Shown piece after piece: positions 36,493 through 46,900 of a stretch of 64,000 nt of DNA. Position numbers and translations under genes: made by a program. The notes under the pieces are model-generated. The model ran no database searches. It was not told where the DNA came from and saw only the letters and a list, made by a program, of their open reading frames with translations. Position 1 is the first letter of the stretch, and each line of letters begins with the position of its first letter. This DNA is from Holacanthus passer. Taxonomy: Eukaryota; Chordata; Actinopteri; Pomacanthidae. Location of the stretch: NCBI GenBank assembly GCA_025331565.1, contig JAFREQ010000011.1:15582001-15646000 (forward strand). Reading direction: 5' to 3'.

Positions 36493-39400
36493 TTGAGATT
36501 TTTTGATTTGGACTAAAAGCCATTTACTCAAATTAAGGGAAATCTGAATTTTACAACACACAATGATTTTTTTATTAGATAATATGTAAAAAACAATTTT
36601 AAAAAGGACAATGCTCTCATGCACAAAACAAGGTCCATAAAGAAATGGTTTGGTCTGGTTTGTGAGCTCCAATCCCCAACTCAACAAACACATGAAGAAA
36701 CAGGCCACCTTCACTCAGATACATTCACAGACCAAAACATATCTCATGACCTCCCCCTCCCCATTCTCACACAAATATACACATATCCATCTTTCCCCCA
36801 CCGTCCCACACGAACACTCGCTCTCTTCCTGTCACACACGCAGAGTCAGTGATCCTTACCGTGCAATCAAATTCATCTTTGTTCCGCAGATTGACAGTTT
36901 GATTTATAGTGTTTTGTTGTGCTGCAGTTTGAGCCCAGATCTCAGCTGTGAGAAAAGAAGGAACCACTCAATTATTACCTTTTATGGCTTTATTCCACCC
37001 CAACAATGGCGCTGTCATCCTGAAAATGGCACCCCTGTGCTGTTCAGTACAGCGCTCAGCATATTTTATGTTGACTGTTTATCATAACAGTGAGGAGGAG
37101 GATGGATTTGAGATAATCCAAATGTGATTTTGACCTTGTGTTAACAAGGACAAGAAAATGTTGAGGTGGTTTGCATCACAGCAGAAGAAATGTGAGATTC
37201 AGATTGAGCAAAATTATTTAATATTTTGTTCCTGTGTGAGATGTTTTAGAGGCTTGATGCTCAGTTACTGTACGAAACAATGGTGGATATAGAGACACGC
37301 TGCTGACGAGAGGATAAAATGTGTGACTGCAGGGTGGTTAGTCCTGTGACCTATTTTGACATGAAAGTGAACAGCATGAGTTTAACATGAAAAATGAGTG
37401 GGAACAAAGAGCCACTAACGACTAACGCCAAGAGATAAAAGCTCACCATGTGAATGAAAACAGCACAGTCAAATAAAATAGAAATAAATGAGAGTTTCAT
37501 GTCAATAAAAAATAAATTAACAATAAAATAAATAAAAATATTTCTCAAGTACTGCATGGACAAAAGTACCATTTTGAGGTACTTGTACAGCTTAAAATGA
37601 ACTAAGTAGTGACACATTAAGAACAAACTGAAATGTGAGGATGTGGAGGTCAGGGTGGATGAGTGGGTTGTACAAAGCATCAGAGACCAGGGTTTGTGTC
37701 CTGTCTTCTACATTTGCTTCAACATTTGTATCCTTTAATCGTGGTCGCCATGTTTCCCAAACCTTAACTATGTGTGTGTTTCAGTTGCCATAGGTCAGTG
37801 TGTTGTTTCAGCACAGAGCTATAAATGATCCACTTATTTGCTTAACAGTGTGATGATATTTTTATATAACTTCAGGAACCTCACATGTGCACAGAATCAC
37901 ACACTATTTGCTCAATTTCATGATGCCCTCTCTGCAAGTGCGCATTCAAAATTGCTTAAACTTCTTACATTTATCCTAAATGTCACATGACTTTTACAAC
38001 ATCACATACAACCTTCAGATTTTGTGAAAGACACTCGCTCTCACGTTAAATCCCAGAGGTTGTTTTGTTAAATGTCTGGGAAAATAAGTAGTGAGTTGGT
38101 AGTAATAATGAGTTAAAAGCCTTAAATACATGTGTATAGAGACATATGACATGCAACATGTAGCATACAGAATTGGTCATTTACATTTTATTTCATTGTT
38201 ATACATGGTCAATTTCAGGTTATTTAGGTGTATTATTCTTTCTCTCTCTTTCTCTTTTTGAACGAGAGTTACATTTATAAAAATCATCATTGGAAATATA
38301 TTTAAATAAAGCTACAAAATGCACATACTAAAAAGCCTTCATGCTCTGTGACTCAGTTTGAAGCTGTAATCAGTGAAATCAGCTGCTTTAGTGTTGGCTG
38401 GAACGTAAACCAGCTCACTCTTGAGCCTCAATGGCTCATGATTGAAAACCACTGGCATTACGTACAGTGCTATACGCCTGTTTTTTTTTTTTAAAACTTT
38501 AATAACCAGGATGACATTTTTGGAAACTGGTGCGTACATTGGTTGGCGAACCCAGAAAATGACACAAGACTTCAGTTATCATTGTAAGTCTGGTGAGCAT
38601 CAGTTAGGCCTCTGCAAACCTTAACATGCAGTATATTGCAGTATTTATATTATTGATCCCATATTGCTCCAGCTCCTGTACGTGCAAGTGCCTGAGGTTT
38701 GTGTTTTTGTTGTTTGAAGATGTCACCCCTTTTTCTTCAAGTGGCCCAGTATTAGTTTGCTGAGTGCATCCCAAGGCTTCCCAAATGAGAAAACCATTAT
38801 TTTTCTGGACTGACCTTTAATGTAATTTGTTTTAATGCACAAGAAATATGAGCAAAGTTCAAACTAAACAAAAGAATCTTTTTTCACTTTTAATAGAGTG
38901 CAACTTGGGCAACTCGGCAAACCTCATTTAGCTTTTAACTTTTGTAGGGTTTTTTTTTTTTTTTTTTTACAACCCACAATATACATGGCAGTTTCTATTG
39001 CTGTAGAATGACAATAAAAACAGACTAATGAACTGAATAATACTTTTGTATACATCTGAAAATACTCATTAGAAGAATTGTTTTTCAGGTCAAACAGATC
39101 ACTCATGTTATTAAAATTTAAGTTATGAATGCCCCCAAATCACATAGGCCTACTCATAAATAACTTCTACTGTGGAGCTTGAATGATAGTGAAAGACAGA
39201 AATTAAAATGACATTTTTGTGATGACTAGACTAATATGTTAGTGCATTAACTTATCATTTTCAATTTCCCAGCTCAGGTTGTCAGCACGGCCACGGTTTG
39301 ACTGAATATGAGGCACAAGACAAATAGTGAGATGAATAGCTTACAGACAAAAAGGCTTCCCCTTTTGTTTATTACCTTATTGTAAAATATGGCATCATTT

Positions 39401-40133
39401 AACAATACTTATGGAGACATTGTGACAAGCTGACAATTCCATGATTGGTCTGCTGCCCACATGCTAAATATTCCCAGACAGAGAACTCATTTTCCTTAAA
39501 TAAATAATGGCAATCTATTCACATAATGTTATAATAACGCTGTCATTGGTGACCTACATTTACGGTGGTAAACCATTAATCATACAGCCTGAGAGGAGAG
39601 CAGCAACCTGCTATAAACCAAAGGAGGCCATTCAAACGGGGCACCAGGGGAGCCTCTGTCTCTCCCTGGAACAATAACACACATTACTAAATGCTGGGCT
39701 TGTAGAAGGTAACCTCACTGAAGTGCACAGGGATTTGTGTATGTGGATTGCGGTAGCCCGCTGGCCCCTTCGATTCACAAAGGACTAGTTTGAAAGTGAC
39801 AGATTAATTGCTGGTTTCTGCTCAACCCTGAATACACTAGAGCATCTGTACCCATGGGTGGTAGAAGTCAAAGTTTCAAATTAATCAAACATGAGCTGAG
39901 AAAGGCAACGCGGACAAAAACAAGAACTGTGAGATTTAAATGCAGTAAAGACAAGGATGCAATATACAAGGACAATTGTGAGCATAGCAGCTGCGTGAAG
40001 TCCACCACTTTGGTCCAGACTGAAATGTCTAAACAACTATTGAATTGTTGTTGTGGATTGTTAGTGCACACATTCGTCTTGCCCTCAGGATGAATTGTAA
40101 TCACTTCCTTCGAGGGCTGGATGAAATTATTGA
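36493..40133. other. non-coding stretch, nothing recognised
   Basis: Poly-T at 38948-38967. The block at 39470-39700 is non-repetitive and could be a conserved element. No exon or RNA gene seen. Confidence 0.45.
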
Positions 40134-40311
40134 AAACATATATCACACTAACCTCTAATGCGATGGCTGGAAGTGCTTCTCTTTGCCGAAGTGTCTGAGG
40201 TAGTGATGATGCCACTTGCAGCTGGTGTTCCAGGTTTTGGTCATTTCGAGTCAAGTTTGAAAAGAACTGTTCACAGTAGTAGGTTGTCTCAAAACGAAGT
40301 GCAAACACCCT
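40134..40311 (-). pseudogene. possible hAT-type transposase C-terminal remnant
   Basis: The minus frame reads VFALRFETTYYCEQFFSNL. The (S/T)xxxCEQxFS pattern is typical of the hAT dimerisation domain. The rest is too decayed to align. The frame runs on into the tRNA gene next to it, which is an artefact. Confidence 0.35.
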
Positions 40312-40452
40312 GTGATTTGTTTTTGAAGTATGTTCTTGTACAGTCCAAGCGTTGAGCACAGCAGAGCAGACACAAGTGTATCCTTCATAGCACAGTGATA
40401 TCTCTATATCTGCACACTTCCTGCTGTCATATGACAAAGTTAAAACTGTCTG

Positions 40453-40523
40453 TGCATTGGCCGGGAATCGAACCCGGGCCTCCCGCGTGGCAGGCGAGAA
40501 TTCTACCACTGAACCACCAATGC
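40453..40523 (-). tRNA. tRNA-Gly (GCC), copy 1
   Basis: 71 nt. Seven-pair acceptor stem (GCATTGG / CCAATGC), D arm with TGGTTCAGTGG (A box), anticodon loop CTGCCAC with GCC, T arm with GGTTCGATTCC (B box), discriminator A and no encoded CCA. TTTT follows within 12 nt as a Pol III stop. Head-to-head with copy 2. Confidence 0.95.
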
Positions 40524-40722
40524 TTCTTAAAAGCACCAAATTTGATTGGGTCGCTGAGCTGGTGCCACATTAGCTGTGCAACATGATAAAAACAAGTTGA
40601 ACAGGCTAACCTACAAAACAAACAGTCAAACAACATTACACAAGGCAGACCTTACAGCTTCTAAGTTTGAACCCTGGTCATGGACAGCTCAGCGACCCAA
40701 TCAACTTTGACCTTTTCAAGAA

Positions 40723-40793
40723 GCATTGGTGGTTCAGTGGTAGAATTCTCGCCTGCCACGCGGGAGGCCCGGGTTCGATTCCCGGCCAATGCA
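40723..40793 (+). tRNA. tRNA-Gly (GCC), copy 2
   Basis: Identical 71-nt gene on the plus strand, followed by CAGACAGTTTTAATTTT (Pol III stop). Flanks match copy 1 in inverted order. Confidence 0.95.
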
Positions 40794-40974
40794 CAGACAG
40801 TTTTAATTTTGTCATATGACAGCACAAAGTGTGCTGATAGGGATATCACTGTGTGTATAAGCAGCATACATGCCAACAAGCCGCTATAACGATTGAAGAA
40901 TGAGGATTTGAATCTGGCAAAACACCCAAAGTGTCATCATCTTGCTTTTGCGTCACTTCACATTTGACTATTTC

Positions 40975-41165
40975 AATAAGCACTGGAAATTTCAATTCAT
41001 CCTCAGGCCAACATGAACAAGTGCATCAAATTTCATGAGCATTCATCCAATAGTTGCCGAGACAATTCGTTCAAAATCACAAACGTGAACCTACAGGGAA
41101 ACTAAGGGATCCTGAAATCAGTAGGATTCATCCTCTGGGCACCATGAATATTTGCACAATACTAG
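40975..41165 (+). repeat. teleost interspersed repeat module between tRNA genes
   Basis: CATTCATCCAATAGTTGCCG, GATTCATCCTCTGGGCACCA and TGAATATTTGC are phrases of an abundant fish repeat. Reverse-oriented copies are at 43140-43290 and 43745-43945. Confidence 0.6.
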
Positions 41166-41278
41166 ATGGCAGTCCAATCAAGATTTTTTGACATACAAGA
41201 TACAAGGCTGATAGCTGTTTTGAGGTTTATACCGTGGCACCAGCTCAGCGACCCAATCAAATTTGGCCTTTTTATGAA

Positions 41279-41349
41279 GCATTGGTGGTTCAGTGGTAGA
41301 ATTCTCGCCTGCCACGCGGGAGGCCCGGGTTCGATTCCCGGCCAATGCA
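41279..41349 (+). tRNA. tRNA-Gly (GCC), copy 3
   Basis: Identical gene, preceded by the shared CAGCTCAGCGACCCAATCAA flank and followed by CACAGAGTTTTAAC. Confidence 0.95.
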
Positions 41350-41499
41350 CACAGAGTTTTAACTTTGTCATGTGACAGCAGAAAGTGTGCAGATACAGAG
41401 ATATCACTGTGCTGTTCATGTGTTTGAACGGCTTTGTGAGATTCTAGTGCACCACAAAGTCCTCCATAATTTGCTCAAGGTTCAACTTTGCTTGTTCAT

Positions 41500-42640
41500 T
41501 CTCTTTTCTCTCATTACTTTGCGTCTAAAATGTTAGCATGCTATGTATATATGATCAAAGCTTTTCTTTTTAAAAGAACAGAACGGATACTAAGACATAC
41601 AGCTCTCAAGGACAAAGCTTAGAGAAGATGATAAAGACTCTGCTGCCGTGTTTCAGCACTTCTTACACTACTGAGTATTAAGACGTGTTGAGACAAATAA
41701 GAAGCTTATCATTCACTCCGCCGAGAAGGTGATTGGCTGCAATTGGCCATCCCTCCAGGACTTGTACTCCTTCAGGACCCTGAGGCGTGCAGGTAAGATT
41801 GTGGGTGACCCCTCCCACCCCGGACACAAACCTGTGGAGAGACCTCCCCCTCACACCATCAGGACCAAAATACATCAGCGACTATCAGTCACACAGAGAA
41901 AAAGCATTTGGTTACAATGAACTACAGATATTCAACCCACTTAAGGAAAAGGAAACATGGAAAGCTGAGAAATTAACATTCCTATATAAAACACTACAGC
42001 CCAGTGCGAGCAATGAGTGAAGACAAGTTCCAATGTTTGTTTATCTATTAATGATGAATATACATTCACTGAGGGCAAAATGAAATGAAGTGCTGCTTGA
42101 CACTGAGTTCATTAATCTGTAACGAGAAACAGTGGGAGAGTGGTTATTGAGAACAGGGCTCCCTGCTGTTAAGCTTTTCTGGTTGGCAGGCATAATGATG
42201 TTAGTTTTACATTAACTTAATAATATTCTGTCCCTGAAGAACGACAAAATACGCTTCCATCAGACAAGATTGTGATGACACAAAATCTTGCTGATCATGA
42301 CAATGTGCTCATTTACAGTGGTTTTAATTCTTCTTCTTCCTGTTCTTTTTCAGATTTAGTTTTAGTCGCCTTTGGGTGTTGAGCTGATCGGATACAGACG
42401 GACCAAACTTGTATGCAGAATTACAAACATAAAACAGCAGGTACATGGAATTTTTTACACCACTACTGATAGTGATGCAAAAAATGCAAAATACCCAACC
42501 ATAATTCATCTTAATAACACATAAAACATACGCAAATGATACAAATAGTAAATTAACTTTGAATTGCAGGAGCAACTATATCAGTCATGACTAACCATTC
42601 ATTCAGTTCAAAAGCTTAGGAGTCCACAATAAAGAGAGGT
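41500..42640. other. spacer between inverted tRNA blocks
   Basis: No gene recognised. It is the loop of a large inverted repeat whose arms are 41279-41500 and 42656-42843. Confidence 0.55.
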
Positions 42641-42795
42641 TGACTGGACCAGTTATTTGCATTGAGAATGAACAAGCAAAGTTGAACATTGAGCAAATTA
42701 TGGAGATCTTTGTGGTGCACTAGAATCTCACAAAGTCGTTCAAACACATGAACAGCACACTTTCTGCTGTCACATGACAAAGTTAAAACTGTGTG

Positions 42796-42843
42796 TGCAT
42801 TGGCCGGGAATCGAACCCGGGCCTACCACTGAACCACCAATGC
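42796..42843 (-). pseudogene. tRNA-Gly pseudogene lacking the anticodon arm (48 nt)
   Basis: The acceptor stem, D arm and T arm are base-for-base those of the intact copies, but 23 nt holding the whole anticodon arm are gone. Both Pol III boxes and the TTTT stop remain. The deletion ends share AG, so a microhomology event is likely. It cannot decode glycine. Confidence 0.9.
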
Positions 42844-43139
42844 CTCATGGAAAACTAAAATTTGATTGGGTCGCTGAGCCGGTGCCACAGTATTTGCCTT
42901 GCAACATGATAAAAACAAGTTGAACAGGCTAATCTGAAAACAAACAGTCAAACAACGTTACACATGGCAAAACTTACAGCTTCCAAGTTTGAAGTCTGGT
43001 CACAGACAGCAGGTATCTATCCATTCTCGAGCTTGAACCATTGACAAACTGCTGGTTTGTGTTTGGACATAGTGCTTTTCTTGTTCCCAGTTACTGAAGT
43101 TTAATTGTTTACTTTCTGTTTTGGGCAAGATTGAAATCA

Positions 43140-43290
43140 TGCAAGCATCTGCAAGAAGTCAGGATGGTCAGGAGGTCCAAGGTCTTGATTGGACTGCTAT
43201 GAAGCTTTTGCAAATATTCATGGCCCAGAGGATGAATCTTACTGATTTCAGGATCCCCTGACTTTCCTCGTAGGATCACATTTGTGATTT
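43140..43290 (-). repeat. second copy of the 41.0-kb repeat module
   Basis: GCAAATATTCATGGCCCAGA and GGATGAATCTTACTGATT mirror the module at 40975-41165. It sits just before the flank of tRNA copy 4. Confidence 0.6.
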
Positions 43291-43386
43291 TGATCCGATT
43301 TAGATGCAAATGTATCCTTCATAGCACAGTGACATCTCTATATCTGTACACTTTGTGCTGTCACATGACAAAGTTAAAACTGTCTG

Positions 43387-43457
43387 TGCATTGGCCGGGA
43401 ATCGAACCCGGGCCTCCCGCGTGGCAGGCGAGAATTCTACCACTGAACCACCAATGC
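43387..43457 (-). tRNA. tRNA-Gly (GCC), copy 4
   Basis: Identical 71-nt gene. The flank towards lower coordinates (CACTTTGTGCTGTCACATGA, then CAAAGTTAAAACTGTCTG) is shared with the other copies. Confidence 0.95.
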
Positions 43458-43744
43458 TTCTTGAAAAGCTGAAATTCGATTGGGTTGCTGAGCCGGTGCC
43501 ACAGTATAAACCTACATAAAACAGTTATCAGTTTCCAACTTACAGCTTTTGTTATTTAGTGGGCAACATCGCTGCAGCCTGTGGGGAAGACACATGAGCC
43601 GAACAACATGCTAAAAACAAGGTGAACAGACCAACCTACCAAACAAATATTACATATGGCAAAACTTACAGCTTCCAAGTTTATGCTTGTGTTTGGCCAT
43701 AGTGCTGAAGTTTAATCGTTTACTTTCTGTTTTGGACAAGATTG

Positions 43745-43990
43745 AAATCATGGATCAGAAAAGGCAAGCATCTGCAAGAAGTCAGGATGGTCAAGCGGTC
43801 CTAGGTGCTGCCTTGTATCTCAACAAATCTTGATTGGACTGCCATGAAGTTTTTTGCAAATATTCATGGTGCCCAGAGGATGAATCCTAGTGATTTCCTG
43901 ACTTTCTCTGTAGGTTCACATTTGTGATTTAGAGGGAAATGTCTCGGCATGCACAGCAGACGCAAATATATCCTTCATAGCACAGTGATA
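43745..43990 (-). repeat. third copy of the repeat module, tRNA lost
   Basis: Starts like the 43.14-kb copy (CAAGCATCTGCAAGAAGTCA) and runs into ATCCTTCATAGCACAGTGAT and ATCTCTATATC, where the other copies continue to a tRNA gene; here there is none. Confidence 0.6.
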
Positions 43991-43994
43991 TCTC

Positions 43995-46900
43995 TATATC
44001 ATTAACATAACATTTTTACACTCTTACTGAATTCACATCACAGCAGACATTTTGCATCTTATTTAAATGAACAAAATACTGTTCCAAAAATATATGATAA
44101 TACCAAACAAGTCATTATAGCCAAAAGCTTCCAAAGACTTCCAGCTGAGGGGAGTTCTGATGTTAATGTGTGTTAAACAGCCAGGTTAGAGCATCCCATT
44201 AAGAATGGATGGATTAATGGTGAGGGATGGATGGAGGGGAGACTTGAGGTCATATTCTCCTTCCTCTCTCTCTCTCTCCATGAGTCAGAGGCAGTCAGGC
44301 TAGTCCGGCTCCTCTGGTCCACTGGAGACTGAATCAGCTCCGTGTAGAAGTACAGTTCACAGACGGACACATAGGAGATTCACAAATATTCATTCATTCA
44401 TTTAGCTCATTCTTTTATCCACAAAAAGTGCATTCAACCATGTGGATACAACCCAAAAACTGCAAGAATCATGCAAGTACAACAAACTTCATCAAATATG
44501 CTGATTTGCTTCAAGTGCAGATGTGTTGTTGATGGGAGTTTATGGTTTGACTAAGTCTTTAATTGGATTCAAGCAGCCACCAATATCAGACTCTGCATTG
44601 CAGCAGAATCAGTTACTGAAGTTGTCTGAAGCTGCAATACATTATCATATATAACATTAACCAGAATACGTGCCTGCGATAAATTACCTATATTGTTGTG
44701 TCTTAGGGTCTGGATGTGTATGCATGAGTGAGTCCAGAGCTGGTGATGGGATCGGTGTGTGTTGAGGGCAATGTAGTGTTGACCTTTCTGGAGGTGTAAT
44801 AGACCCAGTTTAATGAGAACTGGTCACGCAAACACCAAAATAACTTGAATCAATCTAACATTCAGGAAACACCTACCTGAGTGTAAGCATAGGAATTATT
44901 TGTTATTTAGATGTTTAGTATATCTCTTTAATATGCTAATTACTACGACAGTTTAATGGATTTACTGACTTACTACGTCTACCTTATTTTGTCCTCACAA
45001 ACTAAAAGAGGCTCTGTTCACCTTCACTTCTCCTCTTCTTCTCTTCTTTGTTTTACACATGCCTCTTCTTTTTCTAACAATCCCTTAGAACAGTAACAAG
45101 TTCATATTGAGTTAAGCATCAGTTCAGACTCTCTGTGGATTAAATGAGATACTAAGACAGATAAATGGACACATTCCTTATATGAAAGTCTTTCTAAGCT
45201 GTTGGGGCCACCAAGAAAGTGTCCTCACTCCCAAATTATGTGTTCGCCCATTGCATGTGGAAGCATCTGTTCCTTCACGCATTTATTTTTCCTTTAATTT
45301 GCCCCCCGTCTGTATATGTTGTGAAGTAGCTCTATTACCAAGTCAAATGCTTTTACATGCCTTACATGACTTACTGCTCAGGGTTGAGGCGACATCTTGG
45401 CATATTGGGTGTGACTTATAGCAGGGATGCGTACGACAGGCACAGTGCTAATGAAGTGGATTAAAAATAGACGTCCGAGGATGAACCGACCAAGACATGA
45501 TTTCTGTTTTAAATGTCATTTCAAAATCTGTCAGACGTGGCTCATATTTTATTGCCTCACCAACACCTCTCCTCCCATAATTACAAGTGAAAAGAGCATG
45601 GTCTGATGTTGAGTCAGAACTGATTTGCCACTTGTTGTCTGACTACACACGTGACCCGTAAGACACTCCATGAGAAACTTTTAATTAAATTTAGATTCAG
45701 GCTGCACTGATTCGAGGAGATGGTCTGCTCAGAGACCAGCGAGACTCTTTGGTGACTCACAACATTTCATAATCCTGTCTGGGATAATATCTAACCAGCA
45801 AAGGTCAGTTTTTCAACTAGAAATATGTACTTTAAAATGTGTGACAAATCCACTCCATGTCATACTGTACATCAGCTCCCAACTACTGTAGTTTCTGCAA
45901 ACTGGCCTGAAGCAAAGGTCCCGTGAGCCTGGAAGATACAGCAGCCTGCAAACAAATGAGCTAACTGCAGCATGAGATCATTAAACCGAACAGCGCAGCT
46001 ATCTCACTTGCTGCGCCTCCGGCGTTGGGAGGTCATGTTTGATGATTTCATGATTATGTCTATGCATTGTGTATTAGAAGAAAGTAATTGTCAATTTTGA
46101 TACTACTTTGTGATAATGGAAAAATGTAACAATTATACAGTGCTTTTCACCCCATGGGGCCAAAACTATTGAGTAAAACAGACTGGGGTTTACTGATGTG
46201 TGTTGTTTGAACATAACAGGCTTTTAATTGATTTGTCCTCCAGCGAGAACAAATTATTTTTATGAAAACTGCCTTCGCTTTGCTTTTGGTATAAAGCAAA
46301 TTTTGCATTTGGATATTTTCCATTATCCACCTTGGCGACACAGTTTGTGAGCATCAACATCCAAAATATATTTTATCCATAGTATGTAAGGTTGTCTGAC
46401 ATGATGACAAAAATTACAGAACCAGTATTTGAACAACTGCTGTGACATTTCTCCACATTCCCACATTTAGGTCATTTGAGGATCTGGGGGCTTTACAGCC
46501 TTTAGAAACCCTTTGAAATGAAGGAAATGGCTTATGTCAGCTAACAATTCCACCAAACTCAAATCGTGTTCTGTGGATTAGAAAGTAAGTGTATCCTTCT
46601 CCAGAGAAGCTCTGTTGACTGGTACAGACTTCGGTTACACAGAGCCTAACACAGCACAAAGAACTCTCATCAGATATCATCTTAATTCTGCACATGGGCA
46701 TGAACGGTGAAAGGAACTACTTTGTCTTTGTGTATTTTGTGATGGAGGCAAATAACTGCAAGTGCTCTGTTTTGGAGGAAACTGTCTTCCTGTAACCGTA
46801 ATCTTTTCGACTTGGAAAAGGTTGCTGGCCTTGGTGTATTTTCTGAATCCGACAACAATGGGTCAGTGGGTCTAAAAATGGTGAAATTTGGAGAAGCGTC

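Larger units (their letters stand above)
40313..40860. repeat. inverted duplicated block around tRNA-Gly copies 1 and 2
   Basis: The flank ATCTCTATATCTGCACACTT...GTTAAAACTGTCTG on the left and its reverse complement on the right enclose two head-to-head tRNA genes. The GATTGGGTCGCTGAGC and GCTCAGCGACCCAATC segments lie inside. Confidence 0.8.

Noticed and set aside
39868..40539. 223-codon minus frame
   Set aside because: Its N-terminal part is a translation of the tRNA-Gly gene (GGSVVEFSPATREARVRFPA); only the CEQFFS segment is kept as a possible hAT remnant.
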